Assembly (NCBI GenBank): GCA_000773965.1
Contig: JRUP01000008.1
Coordinates: 1 to 64,000 of the forward strand
Source: Enterobacter cancerogenus
GTDB lineage: Bacteria; Pseudomonadota; Gammaproteobacteria; Enterobacterales; Enterobacteriaceae
Length of the DNA: 64,000 nucleotides
Direction: 5' to 3'
Under the pieces are notes generated by a model that worked only from the letters and a program-made list of their open reading frames with translations, had not been told where the DNA came from and did no database searches. The position numbers and the translations under genes were made by a program. Below are positions 18,400 through 29,565 of the stretch, piece after piece; the stretch's first letter is position 1; each line of letters begins with the position of its first letter.

Positions 18400-18717
18400 T
18401 TATCGTTGTTGATTTTGCGCAGCTTGTTGCGCATTACGTTTGTTCTGGTCTGGCACCAGGCGATAGAAAGTCTCGCCGGGCTTAATCATGCCCAGTTCAT
18501 TGCGTGCGCGTTCCTCAATCGCCTCTGAACCGCCATTGAGGTCATCAATTTCGGCAAACAGCTGATCGTTACGCGCTTTAAGTTTGGCGTTATTCGCCTG
18601 TTGCGACGCGACGTCTTCGTTGACGCGCGTATAGTCATGGATACCGTTCTTACCCAGCCACAAGGAATATTGAAGCCATCCCAGCAGCACGAGCAACAGT
18701 AGCGTCAATTTTCCCAT
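18400..18717 (-). CDS. ftsB: Cell division protein FtsB
   Basis: A 105-residue bitopic division protein of the FtsQ-FtsB-FtsL complex. Residues 3-20 form the single transmembrane helix, followed by a periplasmic coiled coil (about 30-70, with [20 protein letters not shown]) and the conserved [10 protein letters not shown] and [10 protein letters not shown] segments. The ATG at 18717 follows a G-rich ribosome site and matches the E. coli start MGKLTLLLL; a longer frame upstream has no homology. First gene of the ftsB-ispD-ispF-truD cluster. Confidence 0.96.
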   Translation of the reverse strand: MGKLTLLLLVLLGWLQYSLWLGKNGIHDYTRVNEDVASQQANNAKLKARNDQLFAEIDDLNGGSEAIEERARNELGMIKPGETFYRLVPDQNKRNAQQAAQNQQR

Positions 18718-18888
18718 CCCCGCCCCCTGAAAAACGGCCCAATCATCCCATAACTTCGCACAGGACTCCACAGTGACAGCGAAAATGCCAGCAGCAGGCG
18801 ATTGTCTGTACAAAAAATGGTAAGGCTAAAAGCGGGACGGCAGGTAAAGTTTTGTAACCTGCCGATGCGTTTGCACATCAGGATCGGA

Positions 18889-19209
18889 TTACCAACCCGA
18901 GAGAAATGAGAACAGCAGCCAGAACAGGCACACCACCACAATGGCGGTGATCACCCCACTCCAGAACAGGCGTCCGCGAATCATTAAGCTCAGTACGATG
19001 CCAATCAGCACCGAAACCGGTAACAGCGCGAGAAAGAACGGCCAGGTGTAGAGGAAGAAGAACAGCGTGTTGGAGCCGTAGAGCATGAACGGAATCGCCA
19101 GCGCGCACCAGTACGAGAGAAAGCCAATCACGCCGCCCGGTAACGATGAGCGAGGCTCATCCTGGGTGCGTTCATCTTTACGTGCCAGCATGGGGGTAAC
19201 GTTCTGCAT
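18889..19209 (-). CDS. ygbE: Inner-membrane protein YgbE (DUF3561)
   Basis: A 106-residue membrane protein with three hydrophobic segments (about 30-50, 53-72 and 80-103). The SNTLFFFLYTWPFFLALLPV block is closely shared with E. coli YgbE. The ATG at 19209 has AGGATCT before it and removes a 12-residue extension. The function is unknown. It sits between cysC and ftsB, as in E. coli. Confidence 0.9.
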   Translation of the reverse strand: MQNVTPMLARKDERTQDEPRSSLPGGVIGFLSYWCALAIPFMLYGSNTLFFFLYTWPFFLALLPVSVLIGIVLSLMIRGRLFWSGVITAIVVVCLFWLLFSFLSGW

Positions 19210-19265
19210 AGAGATCCTGTTGACGCTAAAACGCGGCAAACCCAAAGAGATTTGCCGCTGTCGGT

Positions 19266-19871
19266 TCAGGATCTGATGATATCGCGGTGACGCAGGAGGT
19301 CTAACAATTGGGCACTCAGTTTTGTAACCAATTGTTCGCCATCAAGATGGATTTCAGGCGCGTCTGGCGCCTCATAAACGCTGTCGATACCGGTAAAATT
19401 ACGCAGCTCACCGGCACGGGCTTTTTTGTACAACCCTTTGGGATCGCGCGCTTCACACACGGCCAGCGGCGTATCGACAAACACTTCGATAAACTGCCCG
19501 GTACCGAGCAAATCACGCACCATCTGGCGTTCCGCGCGATGCGGCGAAATAAAGGCAGTTAATACCACTAAACCGGCATCCACCATCAGTTTCGCCACTT
19601 CTCCCACGCGCCGGATGTTCTCTTTGCGATCGTCATCGCTGAAGCCGAGGTCACGGCACAGGCCGTGACGCACGTTATCGCCATCCAGCAGATAGGTGCT
19701 GACGCCCGCGCGATGCAGCGCCTGCTCCAGCGCACCGGCCACCGTGGATTTTCCCGAGCCTGATAACCCAGTAAACCACAGCACCACGCCCTGATGGCCG
19801 TGCTGCTGTTCTCGCTCTTCACGGGTGACCGGATGATCGTGCCACACCACGTTTTCGTCGTGTTGCGCCAT
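19266..19871 (-). CDS. cysC: Adenylylsulfate (APS) kinase
   Basis: A 201-residue kinase that phosphorylates APS to PAPS in sulfate activation. Walker A is [11 protein letters not shown] (about 34-44). The DGDNVRHGL and FISPHRAER motifs bind APS and nucleotide. The ATG overlaps the cysN stop by one base. Last gene of the cysG-cysD-cysN-cysC run. Confidence 0.98.
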   Translation of the reverse strand: MAQHDENVVWHDHPVTREEREQQHGHQGVVLWFTGLSGSGKSTVAGALEQALHRAGVSTYLLDGDNVRHGLCRDLGFSDDDRKENIRRVGEVAKLMVDAGLVVLTAFISPHRAERQMVRDLLGTGQFIEVFVDTPLAVCEARDPKGLYKKARAGELRNFTGIDSVYEAPDAPEIHLDGEQLVTKLSAQLLDLLRHRDIIRS

Positions 19872-21298
19872 TACTTGCCACCCAGCAGGTCGCGAGCATT
19901 CCAGTGTGGGAAGTGACGACGCACCAGCGCATTCAACTCCAGCTCGAATTCACTGAACTGGCCAGCCTGCCCACGCACATCACTCAGTGGCTGATTGATC
20001 ATTCCCGCACCGACTGTGACATTGCTCAGACGATCGATAAAGATCATGCCACCGGTCACCGGGTTCTGCTGATAGGCATCCAGCACCATCGGCTCATCAA
20101 AGGTGATTTCCACCAAACCGATGCCGTTCAGCGGCAGACGTTCCACCGCACGTTTCTCCAGCGTGTTGATCTCCACCTGATGAATGATCTTTTCCACGCG
20201 GCCACGCGCTTTCTTGCCGGCGATCTTCACTTCATAGCTCTGACCCGGCTGCAGTGGCTGTTCTGCCATCCACACCACATCCACGGTGGCAGATTGCACT
20301 GCCTGCAATTCTGCCGCCGCATCCACCAGCAGATCGCCACGGCTGATGTCGATCTCATCTTTCAGCACCAGCGTAATCGCTTCACCGGCTGCTGCTTCCT
20401 GCAGATCGCCATCGAAAGTGACAATGCGTGAAACCGAAGACTCGACGCCTGAAGGCAGCACTTTCACGCGCTGTCCAACCTGCACCGTGCCGGAGGCCAG
20501 GGTACCGGCATAGCCACGGAAATCGAGGTTCGGACGGTTCACATACTGCACCGGGAAACGCATTGGCTGATGATCCACCACACGCTTCAGCTCCACGGTC
20601 TCCAGCACGTCAAGCAGGGTTGGGCCGCTGTACCATGGCATGGTCACACTTGGCGTCGCCACGTTATCGCCTTCCAGCGCCGACATCGGCACAAAGCGAA
20701 TATCCAGATCTTCAGGGAGCTGGCCAGCAAAATCGAGGTAAGACTGTTTGATCTGTTCAAACGTCTCCTGTTTATACTCCACCAAATCCATCTTGTTGAT
20801 GGCGACCACCAGGTGTTTGATACCCAGCAGCGTAGAGATAAAGCTGTGACGACGCGTCTGATCCAGCACGCCTTTACGCGCATCGATCAGCAGAATCGCC
20901 AGATCACAAGTGGATGCGCCGGTCGCCATGTTGCGGGTGTACTGCTCGTGTCCCGGCGTGTCGGCGATGATAAATTTGCGCTTCTCGGTGGAGAAGTAGC
21001 GATATGCCACGTCGATGGTGATGCCCTGCTCACGCTCGGCCTGCAAGCCATCCACCAGCAGCGCCAGATCGAGTTTCTCGCCCTGGGTGCCATGACGCTT
21101 GCTGTCGTTGTGCAGCGAAGAGAGCTGATCTTCATAAATCTGACGGGTATCGTGCAGCAGACGACCAATCAGCGTACTTTTGCCGTCGTCGACGCTACCG
21201 CAGGTCAGGAAACGCAGCAGGCTTTTGTGTTGTTGCGCGGTCAGCCAGGCTTCTACGCCGCCCTGATCGGCAATCTGTTGTGCAATTACGGTATTCAT
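19871..21298 (-). CDS. cysN: Sulfate adenylyltransferase subunit 1 (GTPase)
   Basis: A 475-residue EF-Tu-like GTPase that drives APS synthesis by CysD. The G motifs are [27 protein letters not shown] and NKMDL. Domains 2 and 3 (about 235-450) are beta barrels. It lies 10 bases after cysD and overlaps cysC by one base. Expression in relatives depends on CysB. Confidence 0.98.
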   Translation of the reverse strand: MNTVIAQQIADQGGVEAWLTAQQHKSLLRFLTCGSVDDGKSTLIGRLLHDTRQIYEDQLSSLHNDSKRHGTQGEKLDLALLVDGLQAEREQGITIDVAYRYFSTEKRKFIIADTPGHEQYTRNMATGASTCDLAILLIDARKGVLDQTRRHSFISTLLGIKHLVVAINKMDLVEYKQETFEQIKQSYLDFAGQLPEDLDIRFVPMSALEGDNVATPSVTMPWYSGPTLLDVLETVELKRVVDHQPMRFPVQYVNRPNLDFRGYAGTLASGTVQVGQRVKVLPSGVESSVSRIVTFDGDLQEAAAGEAITLVLKDEIDISRGDLLVDAAAELQAVQSATVDVVWMAEQPLQPGQSYEVKIAGKKARGRVEKIIHQVEINTLEKRAVERLPLNGIGLVEITFDEPMVLDAYQQNPVTGGMIFIDRLSNVTVGAGMINQPLSDVRGQAGQFSEFELELNALVRRHFPHWNARDLLGGK

Positions 21299-21308
21299 CT
21301 GCGTCTCC

Positions 21309-22217
21309 TTAGAAATAACCCTGACGTTTCTTCATTTCCATCGAACCGGCCTGGTCGCGGTCAATCACACGGCCCTGGCGTTCACTGGTGGTGGAGACCA
21401 GCATCTCTTCAATAATTTCCGGCAGCGTCTGCGCTTCGGATTCCACCGCACCGGTCAGCGGCCAGCAGCCGAGGGTACGGAAACGCACCATGCGCTGTTT
21501 GATCACTTCACCGGGTTGCAGATCAATACGGTCGTCATCGATCATCATCAGCATGCCATCACGCTCCAGCACCGGACGTGGCGCGGCGAGATAAAGTGGA
21601 ACGATCTCGATGTTTTCCAGGAAGATGTACTGCCAGATATCCAGCTCGGTCCAGTTGGAGAGCGGGAACACGCGGATGCTTTCGCCTTTGTTGATCTGGC
21701 CGTTGTAGTTGTGCCACAGCTCTGGGCGCTGATTTTTTGGATCCCAGCGATGGAAGCGATCGCGGAACGAGTAAATACGCTCTTTGGCGCGCGACTTCTC
21801 TTCGTCACGACGCGCGCCACCGAAGGCAGCATCAAAACCGTACTTATTCAGCGCCTGCTTCAGGCCCTCGGTTTTCATGATGTCGGTATGTTTGGCGCTA
21901 CCGTGGACGAACGGGTTGATGCCCATCGCCACGCCTTCCGGGTTGCGGTGAACCAGCAGTTCCGCGCCCATGTTTTTCACGGTGCGATCGCGAAACTCAT
22001 ACATTTCACGGAATTTCCAGCCGGTATCAACGTGCAGCAGCGGAAATGGCAGCGTGCCCGGATAAAAGGCTTTACGCGCCAGATGCAGCATCACCGAGGA
22101 GTCTTTACCGATGGAGTACATCATCACCGGATTGCTGAACTCGGCCGCCACCTCGCGGATGATATGGATACTCTCTGCCTCCAGTTGGCGCAGATGAGTA
22201 AGACGATTTTGGTCCAT
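21309..22217 (-). CDS. cysD: Sulfate adenylyltransferase subunit 2
   Basis: A 302-residue catalytic subunit that joins sulfate and ATP to make APS, with CysN hydrolysing GTP. The PP-loop [17 protein letters not shown] and the later [21 protein letters not shown] block are characteristic of ATP pyrophosphatases that act on sulfate. It follows cysG by 9 bases, which implies a single transcript. Confidence 0.98.
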   Translation of the reverse strand: MDQNRLTHLRQLEAESIHIIREVAAEFSNPVMMYSIGKDSSVMLHLARKAFYPGTLPFPLLHVDTGWKFREMYEFRDRTVKNMGAELLVHRNPEGVAMGINPFVHGSAKHTDIMKTEGLKQALNKYGFDAAFGGARRDEEKSRAKERIYSFRDRFHRWDPKNQRPELWHNYNGQINKGESIRVFPLSNWTELDIWQYIFLENIEIVPLYLAAPRPVLERDGMLMMIDDDRIDLQPGEVIKQRMVRFRTLGCWPLTGAVESEAQTLPEIIEEMLVSTTSERQGRVIDRDQAGSMEMKKRQGYF

Positions 22218-22226
22218 AATTTTTCC

Positions 22227-23642
22227 TCAAGCCAAATTGACAACGGCGGACTCGCGAGCCCCCTGCTGTGCCGAATGTTGGAACCAGGCTAATTGCCCGT
22301 GCAAATTCACCACTTCACCCACCACAATCAGGGCCGGTGTGGGCGCGGCAACCGCCAGCGCCTCAAGCTGATCTAAGGTACCGGTCAGCACTTGTTGATT
22401 CTGACGCGTGCCGCAGCCAATCACGGCTACCGGCGTTGATGCTGCGCGTCCATGTTCGATAAGGCCCGCAGCGATTTCTGCCGCTTTCAGCGTGCCCATA
22501 TAAATCGCTAAGGTCTGACGCGCACGCGCCAGCGTCGGCCAGTCAATGCCTTCGCTATCACTGCGTAAGTGGCCGGTGACAAACAGCACGCTCTGCGCGT
22601 GATCGCGATGGGTTAACGGAATCCCGGCATAAGCAGTGGCTCCCGCTGCCGCAGTAATGCCCGGCACCACCTGAAACGGAATGCCCGCTGCTTTCGCCGC
22701 CTGCAACTCTTCGCCGCCGCGACCGAAGATGAACGGATCGCCGCCTTTCAGACGCACCACGCGCTTGCCCTGCTGCGCCAGCTCGACCAGCATCGCATTG
22801 GTTTCTTCTTGTGATACGGAGTGTGCACCGGCACGCTTGCCGACGCAGATGCGGTCAGCATCGCGGCGCACCAGCTCCAGCACTTCATCGCTCACCAGAT
22901 GGTCATACAGCACCACATCCGCCAGCTGCATCACCTGCAGGCCGCGCAGCGTCAGTAAACCGCTGTCACCCGGACCGGCACCCACCAGCGTGATTTCACC
23001 CTGATTGTCGCTGTCATTCTCTAACTCGCGATCCAGTGTGCGTTGTGCTTCGTTGACGTTACCGGCCGACATCTGGCTGGCGAACAGACCGTTAAAGGCC
23101 CGCTCCCAAAAGCGACGACGTTCCGACATGTTGTGATAACGCTGTTTAACCTTGTCACGCCATTGCCCCGCCACCTCGGCCATCTGACCCAGGTTGGCAG
23201 GTAACAGCGCCTCAATCTTTTCACGCAGCAAGCGCGCTAATACTGGCGCAGTGCCACTCGAAGAGATCGCCACCACTAAAGGAGAGCGGTCGACAATCGA
23301 GGGAAAGATAAAGCTGCACTTAGGCTGATCGTCCACCACGTTCACCAGCTTGTGGCGGGCGTTAGCAGCATCAAACACCTGCGCGTTGAGCGCATTATCA
23401 TCCGTGGCGGCGATCACCAGAAATACGCCGTCCAGCTGTGCAGGTTCAAAGCGGTGCGCGATCCACTCAATCGCGTCAATTTCCAGCAGCGCCTGCAACT
23501 CATGGCCGAGGTCGCGCGCTGCTACCAGCACGCGCGCACCGACACGTCGCAGCAGTTCGATTTTACGCGCCGCGATTTCACCACCGCCGACAACTAGCAC
23601 CGGACGGTTTTTGAGATCGGCAAAGAGAGGCAGATAATCCAC
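22227..23642 (-). CDS. cysG: Siroheme synthase CysG (trifunctional)
   Basis: A 471-residue fusion. The N-terminal half (1-210) is the precorrin-2 dehydrogenase/ferrochelatase, with the NAD-binding [13 protein letters not shown] and the [14 protein letters not shown] serine region. The C-terminal half (215-460) is uroporphyrinogen-III C-methyltransferase, with [32 protein letters not shown] and the GITAAAG segment. It makes siroheme, the cofactor of CysI. In E. coli cysG is in the nirBDC operon. Here it opens the cysDNC run, so siroheme supply would be co-regulated with sulfate activation. Promoter and any CysB site should lie in the 248 bases between it and the divergent iap gene. Confidence 0.97.
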   Translation of the reverse strand: MDYLPLFADLKNRPVLVVGGGEIAARKIELLRRVGARVLVAARDLGHELQALLEIDAIEWIAHRFEPAQLDGVFLVIAATDDNALNAQVFDAANARHKLVNVVDDQPKCSFIFPSIVDRSPLVVAISSSGTAPVLARLLREKIEALLPANLGQMAEVAGQWRDKVKQRYHNMSERRRFWERAFNGLFASQMSAGNVNEAQRTLDRELENDSDNQGEITLVGAGPGDSGLLTLRGLQVMQLADVVLYDHLVSDEVLELVRRDADRICVGKRAGAHSVSQEETNAMLVELAQQGKRVVRLKGGDPFIFGRGGEELQAAKAAGIPFQVVPGITAAAGATAYAGIPLTHRDHAQSVLFVTGHLRSDSEGIDWPTLARARQTLAIYMGTLKAAEIAAGLIEHGRAASTPVAVIGCGTRQNQQVLTGTLDQLEALAVAAPTPALIVVGEVVNLHGQLAWFQHSAQQGARESAVVNLA

Positions 23643-23890
23643 GTTAACCTTGCTAGTTTTACAATAAGTTAACGCGACTATACGTCCCTGCCTTCTGGCA
23701 GATGAAATTACGAATTGGCATTAGTAGTTACCGAATGGAATAACGCCCCAGGATTGCTGATAACAATTTGTGCTTAACAAATGATATTGCTGGTGTTTCG
23801 GAGCAATTCAAATTGTGCAATCGCGGTCACAGTTTCATACTAATCCAGAATTTTTTTAGCCTGACGGGATGTCACAAAAGGACCTTAACT

Positions 23891-24910
23891 ATGTTTGCCA
23901 CCCTCCGCCGCACCGTGCTGGCTGCACTGATCGCGGGCGGTTTGCCTTTCTTTGCCCAAGCCGCAACCTATGCGCCGGGGCATTTTGCCGAACAGCAGCT
24001 GCGCCACATCGCCACCTATTTTCCTGGCCGCATGAGTGGCAGCCCTGCCGAGCTGTTGACCGCCGATTATCTGCAACAGCAATTCACCGAGCTGGGTTAC
24101 AAGAGTAATACCCGCCAGTTCAATACCAGTTACAACTGGTTAGAGCGCAAGGGTGAGACACGCCCGCGCAAGGTATCCGCCACCTCGGTCATTGCCGCGC
24201 GGGCTGGCGCGGTGCCGCAAGAGATCCTGATCGTCACGCATCTCGACACCTGGACGCCACTTAGCCGTCACGAAGCCGATAACAATATCGGCGGTCTGCG
24301 TTTGCAAGGCGTCGATGACAATGCTTCTGGGCTGGGTGTGATGCTCGAGCTGGCGCAACAGTTGAGTAAAACCCCGCTGCACTACGGTGTGCGTTTTGTC
24401 GCGCTTAGCGCTGGTGAAGCCGGACTGCACGGCATGGATGATTATCTGACACGCATGAGTGTGCAGGAGAAAAAGAACACGCTGCTGGTGATCGACCTCA
24501 ACAGTCTGATCGTCGGCGATCACCTCTACTTTAACAGTGGCGCCAATACCCCTTCAGCTGTCCGTAAGCAGACCAGCGCACGCGCCGTGCAGCTGGCGCA
24601 TCGCTTCGGTATTTCTGCCGCCAGCCACACGCTGACGGCACACGACTATCCGGGCGTGAATCCGTTTGATAAAGCCGGCATGCCGCTGCTGGATGTCACC
24701 GCCGCCAACTGGGCGCTGGGTAATAAAGATGGACAGCAGCAACGGGCGCACAGCAGCCACTTCCCGGAGGGCAACGTGCGCCATCAAACCGACCGGGATA
24801 ACCTCAATTATCTGGATCGCTGGCTACCGGGCCGGATTACGCAACGCACGCGTGATAGCGTGAAGATCTTACTGCCGCTGGTCACTGAGCTGGCTAACCC
24901 AACAACTTAA
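23891..24910 (+). CDS. iap: Iap-like M28-family exported protein with altered active site
   Basis: A 339-residue relative of the E. coli alkaline-phosphatase isozyme-conversion aminopeptidase. Residues 1-24 form a Sec signal peptide ending AQA, so it is periplasmic. The ATG at 23891 is chosen because a 41-codon upstream extension would bury the signal. M28 landmarks His117 (VTHLDTW), Asp142/143 (GVDDNASG) and His298 (RHQT) are kept. Against E. coli Iap without gaps, however, the catalytic Glu of the EExG motif is Gly175 (SAGEAG) and the Asp of the NxD metal ligand is Asn204 (DLNSL). It may be inactive or changed in function. Divergent from cysG; a YciI-like gene follows after 9 bases. Confidence 0.85.
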   Translation: MFATLRRTVLAALIAGGLPFFAQAATYAPGHFAEQQLRHIATYFPGRMSGSPAELLTADYLQQQFTELGYKSNTRQFNTSYNWLERKGETRPRKVSATSVIAARAGAVPQEILIVTHLDTWTPLSRHEADNNIGGLRLQGVDDNASGLGVMLELAQQLSKTPLHYGVRFVALSAGEAGLHGMDDYLTRMSVQEKKNTLLVIDLNSLIVGDHLYFNSGANTPSAVRKQTSARAVQLAHRFGISAASHTLTAHDYPGVNPFDKAGMPLLDVTAANWALGNKDGQQQRAHSSHFPEGNVRHQTDRDNLNYLDRWLPGRITQRTRDSVKILLPLVTELANPTT

Positions 24911-24919
24911 GGATTTGCG

Positions 24920-25204
24920 ATGTACGTGGTGTATCTCAACTATTTCCGTCCGGCAGAAGAAGCCGATGCGCTGCTGGCGCCGCACATTGAGTGGCTGGAT
25001 CGTTACTTTGACAGCGGTGACTTTATTGCCGCAGGCCGTAAAGATCCGCGCACTGGCGGTATGGTGCTGGTGAAGGAGATGGATCGCGCCCGTTTGGATA
25101 CTATCCTCGCGGAAGATCCCTTTGTCGCGGTGGCGCATTATGAGGTGACCAAAGTGAACGTGACGCGTGCAGCGGAGGCGTTTGAAGGGTTAAAAGGGAT
25201 TTAA
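24920..25204 (+). CDS. YciI-like protein
   Basis: A 94-residue member of the YCII/dimeric alpha-beta barrel family: MYVVYLNYFRP start, H-I-E-W-L helix with the conserved His, FIAAGRKDPRTGG and the EDPFVAVAHYEVTKV strand. The biochemical role of the family is mostly unknown. It follows iap by 9 bases and may share its transcript. In E. coli the iap-cysH gap holds the type I-E CRISPR-Cas locus instead. Confidence 0.85.
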   Translation: MYVVYLNYFRPAEEADALLAPHIEWLDRYFDSGDFIAAGRKDPRTGGMVLVKEMDRARLDTILAEDPFVAVAHYEVTKVNVTRAAEAFEGLKGI

Positions 25205-25213
25205 AGGACAATT

Positions 25214-25291
25214 GGGTAGCGGCACGATTTATCGTGCACCTGTCAGCGTTAGAGGCGCTGCAGGGAGGCGCGATAAATCACGCCGCAACCC
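25214..25291. repeat. Interrupted palindromic repeat between convergent genes
   Basis: Two 21-base arms (25214-25234 and 25271-25291) are inverted copies matching at 18 of 21 positions, with core CGATTTATCG/CGATAAATC-type ends, and 36 bases between them. The element fills the gap between the YciI-like gene and cysH and may form the shared transcription end. Confidence 0.7.
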
Positions 25292-25304
25292 TTTTATTGA
25301 TGCA

Positions 25305-26039
25305 TCAACCTTCGTGCAATCCACACTCGCGCTTCAGGCCAAAGAAGCGAGTTTCTTCTTCTGCCATGCCCGGTTCCCACTTCTTAGTGGTGTGCGTATC
25401 GCCCACTGACAAATAGCCTTCATCCCACAGCGGATGATACTTGAGGCCATGTTGTTTCAGGTACTGGTGCACCTGACGGTTATCCCAGTCAATGATCGGC
25501 AGAATCTTGAACACTCCGCGCTGTACCGCCAGCACCGGCAAGCTGGCGCGGCTGCCTGACTGATCACGGCGTAAACCCGCAAACCAGGTCTGCGCACCCA
25601 GGGTTTGCAGCGCGCGATTCATCGGTTCGACCTTGTTGATTTGGTTGTACTGCTCAATCCCCTCGACGCCCTGCTCCCACAGTTTGCCGTAGCGCGCTTC
25701 CTGCCATGCTGGAGAGGTCTCAGCATGGAAGATTTGCAGATTGAGATTGAGCTTCTCGGTCAGCTCATCAATAAAGCGATAAGTTTCCGGGAACAGATAG
25801 CCGGTATCGGTCAGGATCACCGGCGTATCCGGTTTCTGCTGCGTCACCATATGCAGCAGAACCGCCGCCTGAATACCAAAGCTGGAGGACAGCACAAACG
25901 CGCCTGGCATGTTTTCCAGCGCCCAGCTCACGCGTTGCTCAGCGGAGAGTTTCTCCAGCTGCACGTTGCTTTCGGCCAGTGCCATGATGCGATCGACTTT
26001 GCTGCCACTATTCAGTGCTGCGAGATCAAGTACCGTCAT
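25305..26039 (-). CDS. cysH: PAPS reductase
   Basis: A 244-residue thioredoxin-dependent reductase that converts PAPS to sulfite. The [17 protein letters not shown]-loop region and the C-terminal KRECGLHEG motif with the single catalytic cysteine are present. There is no extra Cys pair, so it is of the PAPS type without an iron-sulfur cluster. The ATG at 26039 overlaps the cysI stop (ATGA); six further in-frame codons upstream are not needed. Last gene of cysJIH. Confidence 0.98.
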   Translation of the reverse strand: MTVLDLAALNSGSKVDRIMALAESNVQLEKLSAEQRVSWALENMPGAFVLSSSFGIQAAVLLHMVTQQKPDTPVILTDTGYLFPETYRFIDELTEKLNLNLQIFHAETSPAWQEARYGKLWEQGVEGIEQYNQINKVEPMNRALQTLGAQTWFAGLRRDQSGSRASLPVLAVQRGVFKILPIIDWDNRQVHQYLKQHGLKYHPLWDEGYLSVGDTHTTKKWEPGMAEEETRFFGLKRECGLHEG

Positions 26040-27760
26040 ACTGCCTCCGAGTCCCAAAAATCACGGGCGGGATCCACCACGGCTTTGATGATGCCAGCGC
26101 GAATCACGAAGTCACCGAAGCCTTCATCAGCCTGACGCTCGGTTGCCCAGCGCGCCACTAATTCGTCGATGCTGGCCAGAATTTCGCCTTCGTTGATGTT
26201 CTCGCGGTACATACGCGGAATGCGTGTACCCATGCGGTTGCCGCCAATGTGTAAGTTGTAGCGACCTGGTGCTTTACCCACCAGACCCAACTCTGCCAGC
26301 AAAGCACGGCCACAGCCGTTCGGGCAACCGGTAACGCGTAGCACGATGTGCTCTTCACCGACGCCGTGCTTATGCATGATCTCTTCCACCTTGGTCACAA
26401 ACGAAGGCAGGAAGCGCTCGGCTTCAGCCATCGCTAATGGGCACGTTGGGAAGGCCACACAGGCCATCGAGTTTTCACGCTGTGGCGTCACCGCTTCCAT
26501 CAAACCGTGTTCACGGGCGATGGCTTCGATCTGCGCTTTTTGCTTCTCTGGCACACCGGCTACGATCAGGTTTTGGTTGGCGGTTAAACGGAAATCACCC
26601 TGATGGATTTTCGCGATTTCAGCGATGCCGCGCTTCAACGGACGTCCCGGATAATCCAGCAGACGACCATTTTCGATAAACAGCGTCAGATGCCATTTTT
26701 TATCGATACCTTTCACCCAACCCACGCGATCGCCACGGGTCGTGAACGCATAAGGACGAATCGGTTCAAACGTCAGGCCTGCACGCTTTTCCACTTCCGC
26801 TTTGAAGGTTTCGACGCCAACCCGCTCCAGCGTGTATTTGGTTTTGGCGTTTTTACGATCGGTACGGTTACCCCAGTCGCGCTGGGTGGTCACTACCGCA
26901 GCCGCCACATCAAGGATCTTCTCTACCGGCAGGAAGCCAAACTCACTCGCAGTACGCGCATAAGTCGCTTTATTACCGTGGTCGATCGACAACCCACCGC
27001 CAACCAACAGGTTAAAGCCAATCAGCTTGCCGTTCTCAGCAATGGCGATAAAGTTCAGGTCATTCGCATGCAGGTCGACATCGTTATGCGGTGGCACCAC
27101 CACGGTAGTTTTGAACTTACGCGGCAGATAGGTTTCGCCCAGAATCGGCTCTTTATCCGTGGTAGCAACCTTCTCTTTATCCCACCAGATCTCAGCGTAA
27201 GCGCGGGTTTGCGGCAGCAGGTGCTCGGAGAGCTTTTTCGCCCACTCGTAGGCTTCCTGATGCAATTCCGATTCCACTGGGTTCGAGGTGCACAACACGT
27301 TACGGTTCACGTCGTTGGCGGTCGCCAGTGCGTCGAGACCCACTTCATGTAGCATCTGGTGCGTCGGCTTCACGTTCTTCTTCAGAATGCCGTGAAACTG
27401 GAAGGTCTGACGGTTGGTCAGACGGATGCTGCCGTAAATGGTTTTATCGGTGGCGAACTTATCAATCGCCAGCCATTGCGTCGGCGTGATAATCCCGCCC
27501 GGCAGACGGCAACGCAGCATCATCGCGTGGCGCGGTTCCAGTTTCTGCGCCGCACGCTCCGCACGAATATCGCGGTCGTCCTGCTGGTACATACCGTGGA
27601 AACGGATCAGCAGGAAATTATCGCCACTGAAGCCGCCGGTCAGGCCATCATCGAGATCCTCCAGGATGGTGCCACGCAGGTAGTTACTCTGTTTTTTCAG
27701 ACGCTCGGCGTCGGTCAGCTTGCCTTCAACGACCAGCGGTCCAGGATGTTTTTCGCTCAT
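26036..27760 (-). CDS. cysI: Sulfite reductase hemoprotein beta subunit
   Basis: A 574-residue subunit that reduces sulfite to sulfide by six electrons on a coupled siroheme and 4Fe-4S centre. The cluster cysteines lie in [15 protein letters not shown] and [15 protein letters not shown]. Two ferredoxin-nitrite/sulfite reductase repeats are visible (about 75-250 and 360-560). The start shares one base with the cysJ stop (TAATG). Its siroheme would come from CysG. Confidence 0.98.
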   Translation of the reverse strand: MSEKHPGPLVVEGKLTDAERLKKQSNYLRGTILEDLDDGLTGGFSGDNFLLIRFHGMYQQDDRDIRAERAAQKLEPRHAMMLRCRLPGGIITPTQWLAIDKFATDKTIYGSIRLTNRQTFQFHGILKKNVKPTHQMLHEVGLDALATANDVNRNVLCTSNPVESELHQEAYEWAKKLSEHLLPQTRAYAEIWWDKEKVATTDKEPILGETYLPRKFKTTVVVPPHNDVDLHANDLNFIAIAENGKLIGFNLLVGGGLSIDHGNKATYARTASEFGFLPVEKILDVAAAVVTTQRDWGNRTDRKNAKTKYTLERVGVETFKAEVEKRAGLTFEPIRPYAFTTRGDRVGWVKGIDKKWHLTLFIENGRLLDYPGRPLKRGIAEIAKIHQGDFRLTANQNLIVAGVPEKQKAQIEAIAREHGLMEAVTPQRENSMACVAFPTCPLAMAEAERFLPSFVTKVEEIMHKHGVGEEHIVLRVTGCPNGCGRALLAELGLVGKAPGRYNLHIGGNRMGTRIPRMYRENINEGEILASIDELVARWATERQADEGFGDFVIRAGIIKAVVDPARDFWDSEAV

Positions 27761-29565
27761 TAGTAAACGTCTCGCTGATAACGGCGCTCAATGCGCAGCT
27801 CACTTAAAAATTCGTCAGCCGTTTCACGATCCATGCCGCCGTGTTCGACCACCACATCCAGTAATGCCTGCTCAACGTCTTTCGCCATGCGATTAGCGTC
27901 GCCGCAGACGTAAAGGTGGGCGCCCTCTTCAATCCAGCGCCACACTTCCGCCCCTTTGGCGCGGATTTTATCTTGTACGTATATTTTCTCAGCCTGGTCG
28001 CGTGACCACGCTAAATCAATGTTGGTTAGCAAACCGTCTTTGACGTATTTCTGCCATTCCACCTGATAGAGGAAATCATCGGTGAAGTGTGGGTTACCAA
28101 AGAACAGCCAGTTTTTGCCGCCTGCGCCATCGTTATCACGCTGCTGCATAAAGGAGCGGAACGGCGCGATACCGGTGCCTGGGCCGACCATGATCACTGG
28201 CGTTTCCGGGTTAGCCGGCAAGCGGAAGTTGTCGTTGTATTCGATAAACACGCGGATGTCGCCGTCTTCTTCGATGCGATCCGCCAGCCAGGTTGACGCA
28301 CCGCCGCCGCGCTGACGACCATCAATCTCATAACGCACCGCACCGACAGTAATATGTACTTCGGTATCCGTTTCCGCTTGCGATGAAGCAATCGAATAGA
28401 GGCGCGGTGTTAAAGGACGCAACAGGCCAGTGAGCTGTTCTGCATTGAGTTCAGTCGGTGCCTGACGCACCATATCGACAATCGGGAAGCTCTGCGCATA
28501 GCTCTGTAATTTCGGCTTATCACCCGACAGCGCCAGCAGCGCATCATTGCGTGACAGCGCAGCATACTGTTCAACGATCTGCGGCGTGTTCACCGTCAAC
28601 TCATAATGCTTTTGCAATGCTTCTGCGAGCGGCAGGTTTTCACCGTTAACATCAACCGGCTCATCGCCCTTCAGCCACACCAGTTGCAGCAGTTCCTGTA
28701 CCAGTTCCGCGTCGTTTTCAAACCACACGCCCAGCGCATCGCCGGGCTGATAGCGCAGACCAGAATCGCCCAGATCGATTTCGATATGGCGAACATCTTT
28801 ATCCGAATCGCGACCGGTGATTTTTTGATTAGCGGCAAAGCTGGCGGTCAGTGGCGCTTCTTTGGTGTATGGGCTGCTGTGGATGTCGTTCACCACGCCA
28901 GAAGCCGTCACAGCCGCGACCACTGAGGATTCACTCGGCACGCGTGCTTTTAGAATCTCGGTCAGCTGTTGACGCCAGGCCGTAGCCTGCTCTTTGTACT
29001 CCACGTCGGCATCAACACGATCCAGCAGACGTTCTGCACCCAGTTCCGCCAGACGCTCATCAAAGTCTTTACCAGCTTTGCTGAAGAATTCGTAAGAGGT
29101 ATCGCCGAGGCCGAACACCGCAAACGCGGAGCCAGACGCAAATTTCGGCGCCTTCTTCGACAGCAGGAATTTGTGCAGCGCCACGGCTTCTTCCGGTGGC
29201 TCACCTTCACCTTGCGTCGAAGTGACGACGACCAGCAATTTCTCCTGACCGATTTGCTTAAACTTGTAGTCACCGGCGTTCACCAGATTAACGCTTAATT
29301 TGGCGGCCAGCAGATCATCGCGCAGCTGTTCTGCCAGGCGACGAGCATTACCGGTTTGTGACGCGGAAATCAGCGTGATGGTTGGCACCTCGGCCTGCAC
29401 CGGTGCAGGTGCGGCAACGGCGCCCGGCGTTTGATTGACCATGCCCCAGAAGTAGCCGGAAAGCCAGGCCATCTGCGTGGTGTTGAAATCCGTGGTCGCT
29501 GCCTGTAAGCGCGCGAGTTGCTCCGGATTAAGCGGGAGCATTGAACCTGGTGCCTGAGTCGTCAT
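27760..29565 (-). CDS. cysJ: Sulfite reductase flavoprotein alpha subunit
   Basis: A 601-residue NADPH-dependent diflavin subunit. The flavodoxin-like FMN domain (about 65-200) has [15 protein letters not shown] and [11 protein letters not shown]. The FAD domain has PRLYSIASS. The NADPH part has [17 protein letters not shown] and ends with the family tail RRYQRDVY. First gene of cysJIH, so the CysB-controlled promoter would be in the upstream gap. Confidence 0.98.
   Translation of the reverse strand: MTTQAPGSMLPLNPEQLARLQAATTDFNTTQMAWLSGYFWGMVNQTPGAVAAPAPVQAEVPTITLISASQTGNARRLAEQLRDDLLAAKLSVNLVNAGDYKFKQIGQEKLLVVVTSTQGEGEPPEEAVALHKFLLSKKAPKFASGSAFAVFGLGDTSYEFFSKAGKDFDERLAELGAERLLDRVDADVEYKEQATAWRQQLTEILKARVPSESSVVAAVTASGVVNDIHSSPYTKEAPLTASFAANQKITGRDSDKDVRHIEIDLGDSGLRYQPGDALGVWFENDAELVQELLQLVWLKGDEPVDVNGENLPLAEALQKHYELTVNTPQIVEQYAALSRNDALLALSGDKPKLQSYAQSFPIVDMVRQAPTELNAEQLTGLLRPLTPRLYSIASSQAETDTEVHITVGAVRYEIDGRQRGGGASTWLADRIEEDGDIRVFIEYNDNFRLPANPETPVIMVGPGTGIAPFRSFMQQRDNDGAGGKNWLFFGNPHFTDDFLYQVEWQKYVKDGLLTNIDLAWSRDQAEKIYVQDKIRAKGAEVWRWIEEGAHLYVCGDANRMAKDVEQALLDVVVEHGGMDRETADEFLSELRIERRYQRDVY

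Noticed and set aside
20570..21415. A 281-codon open frame opposite cysN and cysD
   Set aside because: Shadow of two conserved genes; rich in His and Gln as expected for the reverse reading of GC-rich coding DNA.
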